Of a stretch of 64,000 nucleotides of DNA, positions 1-10,890 are shown piece by piece. The translations under genes were made by a program, and so were the position numbers. The notes under the pieces were generated by a model. The model was not told where the DNA came from. It searched no databases and saw only the letters and a program-made list of their open reading frames with translations. Source of the DNA: Icerya purchasi (Eukaryota; Arthropoda; Insecta; Hemiptera; Monophlebidae); contig CM077116.1 in the NCBI GenBank assembly GCA_039619475.1, forward strand, positions 16,799,443 to 16,863,442, given 5' to 3'. Each line of letters begins with the position of its first letter. Position 1 is the stretch's first letter.

Positions 1-1178
1 GCTACTAAGGCTTAATTAGTTACCTACATGTTTATGCCGGGTGGAAGAGTAATCACATTTTTTTATAATCTTTTTATACCTAACTGGGGAGTCGCATCAT
101 TTCGGCCGCAGCACGATTCGCCTCGTTACATTTAGACTTCGATCTTTTTCCAAGTAAACCTAGTTTAGGCTTAGTGAGTTTTTTATTTATTTTTTCTTCT
201 ATAATTATCATATTTAAGGCGTAATGAATCAAAAAAGAACACCCGTGAAATTAGTAATTAATTTGTTTAGAAAATAAACCAGCTGTTTTCAAAAAGAATC
301 ATTTTCGGTTATAAAGACTTGAAGTGCTGATTATGTATTTGTTTAACGGGTTATTTCAATAAAAAATTTCAGAATTAGTAGATCATAGGAATAATTTGCC
401 TCTGTGACAGATTTTCTGCTTTCAAAGGAAATTTAAATGCTTTACAATAAATTTTTACATTCACAAAAAATTAAAATTAAATTAACTTTAGTGATTATGA
501 AAACTACTAAAAAAAATTGTTTATTACTTTTAAGATATTATTCTTCTATTTTTATGTTTATTTTTAACGGAACCCATTCGTTTGAACCAAATCGACTGGC
601 CCTGTTTTCAATTTAGTATTATGTAAATTGAAATTACGGTAATTCATACTTATCATATTAAATCCTTGGCGGTTGACACATTATGCTCAACTACTTTGCC
701 GTATTTGCGATAATATTTTATTTTATTTTTTATTTATTTATTTTTTTTTTCTAAAATACAGTTACCTGCAAAATAAATATTTTAGAGCTAAATATTTAAT
801 TCTGCACGTTATGTAACACGGATTAATTACTTGGAATCATTTTTTCTTATTACTATGAAATATGACCTACATAAACCAGAATTCATTTTTAAAACATGCA
901 AAAACATCAATAAAGCAGCTCATTTAGTAATAAAATTAACATAATTAAGTAACAAAAATTTTCCGATTTTTAAACAACTATTTGACATTCTTAAAAATAT
1001 ATATTTGTTTTATAACCGTTATATGTAATTATTTTAGAAAACAAGTAAATATTGATCTCTAGTGAGTATTCCTAAAAAATACAACAGTACTAAAAGCATA
1101 TATGCGGAAATTAATTTTATAGATATAGCAATATTTCTCAAACGGGCGTCAATTTTTTTTGTCGGTTCGGTTCTCACC
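1..1178. other. AT-rich intergenic DNA with one GC-rich islet
   Basis: Mostly AT-rich spacer with poly-T and poly-A runs. The exception is a GC-rich islet at about 80-170, open in more than one frame. On the minus strand it reads a stretch of about 33 codons ending at a stop near 84, with a dibasic GKR and an alanine-rich tail. No pyrimidine tract precedes it on that strand and I recognise no family, so no gene is called. Confidence 0.5.
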
Positions 1179-1210
1179 ATGGGAGATTTCCTGCGAGTGA
1201 CTGAAAAAAG
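1179..1210 (+). other. Candidate first coding exon (ATG in strong context, AG|GTAATG donor)
   Basis: An ATG in a near-ideal animal start context (tcaccATGG) opens ten codons, MGDFLRVTEK, and then meets AG|GTAATG, a plausible splice donor leaving phase 2. It lies in a small GC-richer patch. I could not find a following exon, and the short length allows chance, so this is only a candidate. Confidence 0.2.
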
Positions 1211-4200
1211 GTAATGAATAGGACCTCGAATATTTTACAATATGCGAATCTGTAGGAATAAAAGAAGAAGCAAAAGTGATAAAATGGTCATGGAAAAAAT
1301 CGTATATTTTTCTTGGAATTGACTATAAGTTTATTGTAAAGCAGTTGTTATTATTTCGGCGGAAGAAGAATTAATAGAATATTTTTCGAATAGGCTATTT
1401 TTAATAATGACCGTAGTACGGAGAATTAACGAATGAAACTATTTTCTGTAAATAAGTGTAGTGGTTTAGTTTGTTTATTTTACCAAATCCTGAATAGCTT
1501 CATAAGAGGTGAAATTTATTTACCTGCATTGTTCATAACCCGTACGATTGGCTATTCGGTTTTGAATTTCTAAGAAAATGGTTAATTTTCCTAACAGAAG
1601 AACATAACAAAATGTGCAATGAATGCGTGTAAAACTTGCCATTATTGTTATTTTTACTTTTCTGTTCCGAAAAAAAAGAATGCCGCAAAGGATGTTGACA
1701 CATAATGGTTTTTGTCATTCGTCTATGAACGTGATATAATATCAACAAAATGAAGAAAACATAGTCTTATTGATAAAAGTAACCAAATAAAAAAAAAGAA
1801 ATATGTCGATTGCGACAAATATTTGTTGAAAGTCGAAACAAATTATAATCAGCTTCAGCTTGAAGATTATCTTCGTGGTGTACCACATAATGTAATTAGT
1901 TAAGTTTAGTATTTGCATGTAATATAGGTACTATTATTATTACTTATATGTAAGATTTCGAAATCGTTTATTTCTATATTTGTAATTAATGCTATTACTA
2001 TTATATTATAATTGCAAACTCTTATTTTGCTGGGAAAACCTGAAAGAGGAAAAACATAATTTCTAATTCGACTAGCTGTATAAACACTCGTTGTACCTTG
2101 TAGGTATATATAGTTTGAGAAATTATCACTCCTGCGGAAAGGGGGGGATAATTTTTTTGCGACAGTTTTATCGCAATACATACTATAGGTTTCAAATTGT
2201 TGGTAACTTAAATATTGTTTATGCGTGTTACAGAAAATACCTATTTATTAAATAAAACTGTATCCATTTAATATAAGAAAGATTGATTCCTTATCGAAAA
2301 ATAACGAGGATATTGTTCCAATTTTTGTGGTTTTTGAAAATTTCAGTTATTACTAAACAACCACACATTGTAATTTGTGTAGTGTGCTGTAAGCTAATTT
2401 AACAGGCTCAGCTTCATATTCGCACAGTTGTGTAAAAGAAACAAAAAAAAACGACGGACTAGAATATTATTTTTTTTATAAATATGTTCAAAATTTAACC
2501 TCTTATTTCTTTCATGTCTGCTTCATGCGACATTTTATGTTTTCGTTTACTACAAAACATGCTCGCAGGAGCAAGTTCATTTTTTCATAAATATTAAACA
2601 TTTTTTTCTTTTTGTGCGTTTTACTTTTAGGCCAATAAGATTAAATCTAAAAAAGTAACCTAAAGGAATCGAACAAAAATAAAAACAAACATACAAAGGC
2701 TAACTGACGAATCATTCTGAATAAATTAATGAAATAACTATATAAAAACAAATAGACGATCGTGCTCATTTTAACCATTACTCATTTATTGTTTTGATCA
2801 CATTTTGCCTTAACGGGACTTTTTTGTTCAGCAAATACAAAAAGAAAACAAGCAAGCGTACGGATAATTTTGTATTTGCAACGACACATCATAAGTATCG
2901 AAATGCAAACCGGGTAAAGGTCCTTGATTGACGTGACCAAATAAATAAATAAGACTGAGGTCGAAAAAGGTAATTCTCATTTAGGTTTTGCAGTTATTAC
3001 CAATAAGCAGCTTCTTTCATATTATTCACTACCGTCACTAAAGAATTTTTTTTTCGAAATAAAACCAAAAAACCTTTAGTAAAGAAAGCCGATGTGATGA
3101 GAAACAGAAGACAAAAAGGTTATTATTATAAATATTTAATGTAAATTAAAAGAACGATGATTCGAATAACGAATACCTGCGAATTATTCCTTTTGAAGCT
3201 TTGTGTTACTCAAATCCAACCCACCTGAACTGACAATATTTAGAAAGTATTATTGCAATTTTAGAGAAAAAAAATTCGGTTAAATCGCGTTTTGTAACTA
3301 ACAAACGTGTTAATTACAAAGTGGTTGTAGCCATTGACGGTTCTTATCCCTTTTTTATTAACAACTATTTCACAGTAGAAAATTACTTAATCGCTTCTGT
3401 TTCTCAACTTGCTTCTTTACTTTTTCTTTTTCCCACAAAACACGCATCAAGTATTGCCGAGTCGATTTTTCTAATTATTATTATTTTTTTATGAGCCGCT
3501 CGCTTTATTATTAGACAAAACAAGAAAAGCTTCTTGGTTATTGGCTTTATTAAAATTTTTATGAAAATAATATTAGTCCAGTGTTTTGAAGATTGAAAAT
3601 TTTTCTAAACGAACTAAAAAAAAAAAAAAAGAGAAGTTAGCCGACAGAATGTTTTATATACTAAACATTCTGTGAGTTAATTTAAAGATTACCTTAATTT
3701 ACATTTACATAATATTAAATTTAAAACAAAGATATTCAATTTTTAATTTGTAATATCGTATATATTTCTCGCCTAGTATTAACATAAATGTGTTTATGTT
3801 TAAAAATTTTTGCGCCTTTGTTTGGCATTTTCGATATTTCTTTGAAACCAGGGTTGATTCGTCAAGGAATTAAATATATAATTAAAATTATAGATAACAG
3901 AAAAAACTTCAATAAACGTTCCTCAAATAAATTTACTAGATACGAATAAAAAAGAAAGATAATATAAGGAATATGTATCAGAAGTAAATTCAATCCAGTT
4001 ATGTTACACTTTAAATGGCGTAGAGTTGATAGTTTGTAATTTTTTAAATACGGTTGACTATACAATAGCAAAAAAAAATGAAGAAAATCGACAATTTATT
4101 TGACCGATTATTAATATTAATAATTTTCGTCCGTTTCGTATCACTATTGCTAACAGAACTCTTAAATTTACATCGCGAAAATCTGTTTATGAGTATTTCA

Positions 4201-4422
4201 CGCTGAAGTTGTTATTTCAGAAAAAAAAAAAAAATATATAGGATATTTTAGAAAAGCAAATAACCAAATAAAATCATGTAAAATGTGTGTTTTGTGATTA
4301 TATATGCATATGTAACATGCTATACTTGCGGAAAAACCAAATCGTTAACGAAAAACGGTATTTCTGATAGCAGTATTTGGTAATTCGTGTTTTTCACTAA
4401 CACAGATGATAACGTTTAACGG
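1211..4422. other. AT-rich intergenic DNA
   Basis: Low-complexity AT-rich sequence with many homopolymer runs. The short ORFs here are of the size expected by chance at this base composition. No exon, RNA gene or transposon end was recognised. Confidence 0.6.
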
Positions 4423-5690
4423 ATGGTGCCTGAAAATCACCGTAGGTGGTCTGTAAAAAGGTCTGAGTTCGCCTGCGCCCGAAAGAGGCTGCGCCCGAAA
4501 GAGGGTGACCCCCCTAAATTATGGAAGACAGCAGAAATCATTCTACTTCTTAAACCAGACAAAAATCCGACTTGCATTAACAACTATCGACCCATTTCTT
4601 TAACATCAGTAACTAGTAAAATCTTTGAACGAATTTTTAATAAACGGATACTATGGCTTCTCGAATCAAGAAACTTACTTGTGAAGAAACAATGTGGCTT
4701 CAGAACCGGTCGATTCCCTATAGATCAATTAATGTACCTGAGAAATTCCATTCAAAAATCATTTTCAGACAAACACCATCATTTAACTATTTTTTCAACT
4801 TCTTAAAAGCGTTCGATCAAGTTCAGATAAACAGAATTCTATCAACACTGCAAAACTGAGATATTCAAGGCCACTTGGCTTTTTTTATTCAAAATTTTCT
4901 CAGCTCCCACCAATTCTATGTTCGAATTAAAAATTCAGTCTCATCATATTACAACCTACCCAACGGAGCCCCTCAAGGATCTGTTTCAAGTCCCACACTG
5001 TTCAACATTGCCATCAACGACATTGTAAAACAGATTTCTCATCCAGTTAACTGTGCACTATACGCCGATGATTTCACCATCTGTATCTCGGCCTCACACG
5101 TCTCTCTCGGTGAGAAAATATTACAAGAGACCATCCCATGTCGACATCACTGGAAATGGTCTTGCCGATATAGCAGCTAAAGAAAGATCCCAGTTTAAAC
5201 CATATCCTCAATTGCCTATACCGGTCAATGATCTTCACGCAACTATAAAAAAGTCATTCAAGACTCTTGGAATCTCAAGTGGACAACAACACCATACTCC
5301 AACAAGCTGCGTGCTATACGGGGCTCCGCGTCTCGCCGAAGTACCTCCACATCAAAAAACAGGAAAGAAGTCGTGCTCGCTAGTTTGCGTCTAGGTTACA
5401 CTAAAATCACACATAGTTATCTCCTTAAAAATCAACCTGCTCCCATTTATTCACACTATAATGTTCCTATCACTGTATATCACCTGCTTGTAAGTTGCCC
5501 ACAATATAATTCTCAGAACACTTCTCGAATAACCATTTACACCCCAAAATATTCTTTCCAACTCCCTCAAAGCTTCCCACAACCTAATAACCTTTCTTAA
5601 ATTAATCCACTTATACTCTACGATTTAAGCACCCTCATACTCTTACCGTGCCTCTGGCCTAGATGCAGTACACGACACGTAAATCGACAA
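4423..5690 (+). mobile_element. I-clade LINE relic: RT palm fused by deletion to RNase H and 3' end
   Basis: A decayed non-LTR retrotransposon, read in several frames. From about 4506 the reverse transcriptase fingers are visible (WKTAEIILLLKPDKNP, then NNYRPISLTSVTSKIFERI), followed by FRTG, a degenerate AFD block, NGAPQGSVSSPTLFNI and the catalytic LYADDFTI near 5058-5090. Around 5125-5145 the reading jumps to the RNase H end, SHVDITGNGLADIAAKE, typical of the I/LOA group. The thumb and most of RNase H are missing, which indicates an internal deletion. The 3' part ends with the conserved LRLGYTKITHSYLLKNQPAP and VYHLLVSCPQYN tail. At least two frameshifts and a stop near 4857 make it non-functional. 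Assignment to the I clade rests on RNase H downstream of RT and on the tail motif. Confidence 0.85.
4473..4504 (+). repeat. 16-bp perfect tandem duplication
   Basis: CTGCGCCCGAAAGAGG occurs twice head to tail immediately before the reverse-transcriptase coding part of the LINE relic. It is GC-rich against its surroundings and may mark a junction or a slippage event. Confidence 0.85.
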
Positions 5691-6763
5691 AATAAACAAA
5701 GTAAAAGAACAATTTATTATACTAAAATAAAAATTAACAATTAAAATTAATGTTAAATAAATATTAATATAATTAAATAAAATAGAAATAAAGAAAACTT
5801 TAAGTATAATATTATATTAGTAACTTAAATTTTGAGGTAACAATAAGTAAATTTTGTAATGATGCTGAATAATTAACTAACATACTGTTGGCTCTTAAGA
5901 ATTAATTTTAATGGTTATTTTAATGCTTTTAATGAAGCAATAGCAATTATATCAACAATAATGATAATTATAAAATAGAAATTTAATATATATGAAGTTC
6001 ATAAGAATGTTAAAAGAAATGAAGTAGCTTGCTACACGATTTTATTATATATACCGTAATTTACATTGCTATTTAAATGAAACTAAAAATTATAATGAAT
6101 TTAAATTTACTTTTAGAATGAAATGTTTTTATCAGCAACCCTACAGTGTACAATTTTAAGTAATTTTCGTTACAACAGCTATCATTACTATTTCCCCATT
6201 TTTAAATTAAAAATTGTGATTTCATAAATATCTATACATTTATAGATCATAAAAAGTTTAAAAATTATAAGTAAAATATGTAAATTGAATAGTTTATATA
6301 TTACAAAGAAAATTAATTAATTACGATGTATGTACCACCTTTAGCTCCTCTGACGCCCTTGGACAAAATTCCTTATGGCACCCTACTGGGAACTGATTTT
6401 GAATTGAAAATTACCATGTAATAAGAATAATTATGTACACTATAGTATGAGCTCTAATACATTCATAGTGGATTACGTGCTTAATATACTTATAAATTAT
6501 TATATCTTATGATCTCATATATAGATCAAAATATACCTGTATGTCTAATAAAGAAGAAAACGAAAAATCGAATGCTATTTTTGTGGTATAACATTTGTAT
6601 TATTAAGTTGGTGTTATATTATACATAAGTATAAAACAATCATGGAGATCAATTACGCAGTACTAGGATTAGTTTTTCTTTCATTAAGACATGAAAGTAT
6701 GGCAAAAGCTTAAGAACATTTGCTTCATCTATAGTTAAGGACACATTGAGGCGAATATTAAAT
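5691..6763. other. AT-rich spacer with a small GC-richer patch
   Basis: Very AT-rich sequence after the LINE tail. A GC-richer patch at about 6326-6420 reads a 31-codon plus-strand ORF (MYVPPLAPLTPLDKIPYGTL...). Its composition suggests a transposon fragment rather than a gene, but no element end was found. Confidence 0.5.
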
Positions 6764-7112
6764 CATGGTGGCCATTCAAATATAATTTTTAAATTCCCGG
6801 TTTTCCTAATCCAAATCTTCTGTTTTCCCGGTCCAAATCGTCCCGATTTCCTGATTATTAGAACTGTACAAAAAGAAGAATGACATTTTTTTGTTACTAT
6901 TGATAATATTTGGCCGCCGCAGCAATTTTATATAAATAAAACAGAACTTCGCAATTTATTTTGAATAAAGTACAGTAAAAAATGCATTCATTTTTCGCTG
7001 CAAATGATTTTTTCTTATTAAAAATATCGTTTCTGGCTATTTTCACTTTTCTTCATGGTTTAATCCCGGTTTGCAAAATTCTTGGCCCATTCCCGGTTGG
7101 GTGGCCCCCCTG
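6764..7112 (-). mobile_element. Non-autonomous DNA transposon (CCGGGAA-rich MITE), copy 1
   Basis: About 349 bp, homologous along its whole length to 24917-25239 but in opposite orientation. The ends form short imperfect inverted repeats (CATGGTGGCCA at the left; CAGGGGGGCCAC reading in from the right). The 5-bp sequence TAAAT flanks both sides (6759-6763 and 7113-7117) as a possible target duplication. The interior repeats CCGGGAA/TTCCCGG several times and shares with copy 2 a block around TGCATTTTTTACTGTACTTT. No coding capacity. The superfamily is unassigned; hAT-like ends are possible but an 8-bp duplication is not seen. Confidence 0.75.
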
Positions 7113-8136
7113 TAAATTGATTTCGTTAGCGATTGAAAGCATTACAAGCAAAAATTGAATGTTGGATATTGTCTAGTGTTTGCTCCAGATAGCTGAGTTT
7201 GATAAATCTATTATTTTGAATCTATAGAGATACTCTCCAAAGTTGCCGTGGTCGGAGAGTATCCGAACGTTCAGAAACGTTATATCCAATTTTTGATTTT
7301 AAGTTTTATTTTTTAAATTTGGAAAGAAAATACGAGTTTTGCGACCTGAGTCATAGTGGTCCCATCTTATCTGCCAAACATTAATAATTTTATTCATAAT
7401 ATGTTTTTTTTTAATAACTTTATGAGTGGTGAAATGCCTAATATGTTTACATATTAGATCTCACGTTTTTTTGAACTTTTCGTAAACTTCGAAAGTTTCA
7501 TTAAAGAAATAAAATATGGTTTTGTTCTCGACAAATAGCGATCTTTCCAACGATATATCACATGTCCGAAAAAAAGAATATTTTCCCCCAAAATTTCGAG
7601 CTTTCGTCGCCCCGAAAGTTTAATTTTAAAGTTGGAAACCCAGATGTTGCATAATATTGTATTGTCATCTATAACAAGCATTTCTGCAAAAGGACACTTT
7701 TTTAATTCATCGGGAAGTAGGTGAAAAATCGTTCGCAAGATTCCCCCCAGACAAACAGAATGACAAAGCGAGTTAAATAAAAGGCTATAAAAATCAAGTA
7801 CATTATCACATTACGCGTAAAAAGCGTCCAACTTCAAGTTAAGAAAAGACCGTCTACATATAAAAAGAGTGATTTAAACGTGAGCAAAATAAACACAACA
7901 TCCACACGCCATGTTTAACCACTGAGTGAGTGTCGGGCAATGATGAATTAATACTAATGAAATTATTAGATTATGAGTTAATTATTTGCATTAATAATTA
8001 CTAATTACAAATGAAACCTGTTTTTTCATATGGTTTATTAGCAGTTAAAACACTATGTTTGAAATAAACCACAATACCACAACATTTAGTTGATTTATAA
8101 CTCGACTTTTACATACATGTTTCCAAAATTTCAAAA
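7113..8136. other. Unassigned, repeat-like sequence
   Basis: The first half (about 7200-7740) is less AT-rich than its surroundings and holds a 94-codon minus-strand ORF (7454-7738) that matches no family I know. Its look (short G/C blocks such as tttccaacgatatatcacatg) suggests an unclassified repeat. The rest is ordinary AT-rich DNA. Confidence 0.35.
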
Positions 8137-8297
8137 AATTAAATGAATACATAAACATGGAAAACAACTATATATATTAAATTTAAATTAACACCGACAT
8201 GTTTCTGAGATTCATCTCCATAATCATGGTGACATACACTACTTAAATTTAATATATATATAGTTATTTTCCATGTTGTTTATGTATTCATTTAATT
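8137..8297. repeat. Foldback (long hairpin) repeat, arms about 54-57 bp, loop about 50 nt
   Basis: The left arm (8137-8190) and right arm (8240-8297) are near-perfect inverted copies, differing by a 3-base gap and a few substitutions. The outer ends both read AATTAAATGAATACATAAAC going inward. The loop contains ACACCGACATG and CATGGTG, which could extend pairing. It could be a foldback MITE, a palindromic duplication or a hairpin-RNA source. It has no coding capacity. Confidence 0.85.
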
Positions 8298-9546
8298 AGT
8301 TAAACATTTAGTTGACATAATGAAAAGTTCTATGCACTTATCTATTGCCTCATTTACAGACAGATGAGATGTGTGAGTTACATGTGGATGATGGTACAAT
8401 TATATATGAAAGAGATCAATGCTCTTATTTTGCAAATAAAAGTTAAACACACGATGATCTGTTATTATTAATATATTTAATCTTAAGATGATACATAGTT
8501 TTTCTTCGTTTATCACTGATTTTCTTATAATAATACCATGTTTTTTTTAATTCGCCTTTTTACAAAATCAACAAGTTATTAAACGAGAGTACTGATATTT
8601 TTAATAATTAAAAAATTTGAAAGGATATCTTTTTAAGTTCATGTGTAATGAACAAAAAGAATCATTTTTAGAATGATTTTAAAGAAAAGGAGAGCGCACT
8701 TCTTTTTTAAACTATTTTTTACTAAATTCTCAAAATAAAGCAATCTTCTTAACATTCATTTCAGCATAATTATTAAAGTCTATATTTTTTCAACTCAAGA
8801 AAAATATAGGTAGACATAATTACCTTATGTAATATAGTCCTAAGTCTTAATTATCAAATAAATAAATGTACTTACTCAATATGTTTAATGAAAACAACCA
8901 CAAAAAATAACAAATTATGAACTTCAAACATTACGCTTCAATGTTTAACAAATTTACTAATGATTACTCCCAATGATATCCTATCAATAATCTACTTTGC
9001 TCTGCTAATGCTTATCATGAATATTACTAATAATTTACCACTAATCTATCGCTAATAAAGCCAATGAATGACCATTATCAATAATCAGTAGTCATCATTC
9101 GAGTATTATTATCATCGAACTACCAATTTCATGGTTATAAACTTAACAATTATTACTCGATTACCAAAATCAATCATCTACTCCCTTTAGAACTATTGTC
9201 CCCAGCCACCCGATACTGATGCGGCAACACGTTTTAACACGTTTCAGTAACCAAATTAGTACTTTCATAAATTTAAAACTTTCAATACATTTCCAAAATC
9301 TATTAAACATATAAATGAAACATGTTGAAACAAATTATAAATATCTACTGCATAAAATAATAATAGTACCAGGCAGATGGCTAAAATAGATTATGTAAAC
9401 TGAAAGTAAAAATTACATTTCTGATGAAAAATTCTAAAGGAATCCCATGCGTAAACTGTTACAATCATTATTTCGTAATTCTGCATTAAAATAACGACTT
9501 TATCACTTAAATATTCCACTTACTTTTCAATATTCATTAAATTAGA
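8298..9546. other. AT-rich intergenic DNA
   Basis: No exon, RNA gene or transposon end was recognised up to the TA target site of the element starting at 9549. Confidence 0.55.
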
Positions 9547-9548
9547 TA

Positions 9549-9576
9549 CAGGGTGGGCCAAAAGAACATCCCGAAT
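9549..9576 (+). repeat. Left terminal inverted repeat of the DD41D element
   Basis: 28 bp starting CAGGGTGGGCCAAAAGAACA, matching the inverted right end except at position 1. This is the presumed transposase-binding end. Confidence 0.95.
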
Positions 9577-9644
9577 CGTCAAATAAAGACTAATATACTT
9601 ACGGAAATGAAACAAACGTTGAAATACTTCAAAAAGAACGCCAT

Positions 9645-10751
9645 TTATTGTACACTATTAGTTTTGAACAATACTCCGTATGAATAGTCACCATTTTGAT
9701 TTTTACATTGTTGCAATCTTTCCTCAAAATTATGCATTACTTTTTTAAGAGTTGGTTTTTTAATCGCCGCAATTTCCTTCTGAATGGCCAATTTCATCTC
9801 GTCGGTTGTTGCTGGTTTACCCTCGTACACCTTGCTTTTCAAGTAGCCCCATAGGTAAAAATCTGTCGGTGTTAAATCCGGACTGTGCGGCGGCCAAAAC
9901 AGCTCACAGTTTCGCGAAATCAAGCGGTCCTGAAACTTCTCTCTTAATAACCGCAAAACATCGTTACGAACATGTGGTGTGGCCCCGTCTTGTTGAAACC
10001 ACGTTTTAGATAATGCAATCCTCTTCCGTTTGAGCTCCGGTAGAAAAAACTCGTTTAACATTTGGATGTAGCGGTCGCCGTTCATAGTAACATTCGCTCC
10101 GTCCTCCTCGAAGAAGTAGGGACCGATTATCGCTTTCGCACTGACTGCGCACCATACCGTGATACGAGGGGAGTGCAAGGGTACTGGGTGAACGATTCGA
10201 GGGTTCTCAGTAGCATAATACCGCATGTTTTGTTTATTAACGTTACCATTTAAATCGAAATGCGCCTCGCCGCTAAAAAAAACATAATCCAAATCGACGT
10301 CTTCTTCCTCCAGCATATCCAAAAATTTATTACAAAATTCTAACCTTCTTGGCTTATCTGTTGGTATCAATTCTTGGGTTAGTTGTATCTTGTATGGGTG
10401 CATATTGAGGTCGTTTCGAATTATTCTTCTGAGTGAAGTACGGGGAATTTTCAAGGCGGAAGCCTGGCGACGAACGGATCTGCGCGGACTTCGCGACAAT
10501 GCTACGCGCACTTTTTCGATGTTTGTCGGGGTTCTAGACGATCGACGGCGACCTTGATGGTTGACCGCCACCACACTACCGTATTCTCGGAAGTTTTTTA
10601 CCCATTTGAGGATACTTTTACGGTCGGGGGGATTGTCATGACGTTTTAAATCAAATTGTTTTTTAAACGCGCGTTGTACCGCGATTACACTTTCACCGTT
10701 TTTCAGAAAGTACTCGACAACGAAAGAGCGTTGTTCACGCGTCCACGACAT
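9645..10751 (-). CDS. Tc1/mariner-superfamily DD41D-type transposase, first catalytic Asp replaced by Gly
   Basis: A 368-aa transposase that would bind the element's ends and cut and paste it at TA sites. The N-terminal part (about 1-125) is the helix-turn-helix DNA-binding region with basic stretches (GRRRSSR, RRSVRRQ) and the conserved HPYKIQLTQEL block. The DDE/D domain follows. The family motif normally reading SDEAHF here reads SGEAHF (residues 160-165; codon GGC at 10269-10271), so the first metal-binding Asp is Gly161. The second, D255 in WFQQDGATPH, is intact, as are D292 and D297 in PPHSPDLTPTDFYLWGYLK. Spacing from D255 is 36 residues to D292 and 41 to D297, hence DD41D-type. The length is usual for the family and there are no stops. 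Inference: well-preserved fold, probably unable to catalyse. Confidence 0.93.
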   Translation of the reverse strand: MSWTREQRSFVVEYFLKNGESVIAVQRAFKKQFDLKRHDNPPDRKSILKWVKNFREYGSVVAVNHQGRRRSSRTPTNIEKVRVALSRSPRRSVRRQASALKIPRTSLRRIIRNDLNMHPYKIQLTQELIPTDKPRRLEFCNKFLDMLEEEDVDLDYVFFSGEAHFDLNGNVNKQNMRYYATENPRIVHPVPLHSPRITVWCAVSAKAIIGPYFFEEDGANVTMNGDRYIQMLNEFFLPELKRKRIALSKTWFQQDGATPHVRNDVLRLLREKFQDRLISRNCELFWPPHSPDLTPTDFYLWGYLKSKVYEGKPATTDEMKLAIQKEIAAIKKPTLKKVMHNFEERLQQCKNQNGDYSYGVLFKTNSVQ

Positions 10752-10860
10752 GACGACTACTAATCAACTATATTTATATTAAACGGCATATTATTTAGCG
10801 CCAGATGGCGTTGCAATTGCCACGCTAACTCACAGTGTATGATTTTGACGAGCGTTTGAA

Positions 10861-10888
10861 ATTCGGGATGTTCTTTTGGCCCACCCTA
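10861..10888 (-). repeat. Right terminal inverted repeat of the DD41D element
   Basis: 28-bp inverted copy of 9549-9576, one mismatch at the outermost base, followed by the TA target duplication at 10889-10890. Confidence 0.95.
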
Positions 10889-10890
10889 TA

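Larger units (their letters stand above)
9549..10888 (-). mobile_element. Tc1/mariner-superfamily (DD41D-type) transposon, full length
   Basis: 1340 bp bounded by 28-bp terminal inverted repeats that differ only at the first base (C versus T, then AGGGTGGGCCAAAAGAAC...). They are flanked by a TA duplication at 9547-9548 and 10889-10890, the hallmark target site of this superfamily. One uninterrupted transposase gene on the minus strand fills most of the element. The clean ends and open frame point to a recent insertion, but the transposase has lost its first catalytic Asp (see CDS), so the copy would need help in trans to move. Confidence 0.95.

Noticed and set aside
7454..7738. 94-codon minus-strand ORF as a gene
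   Set aside because: No family match, no splice or start context, and the surrounding sequence looks like a repeat.
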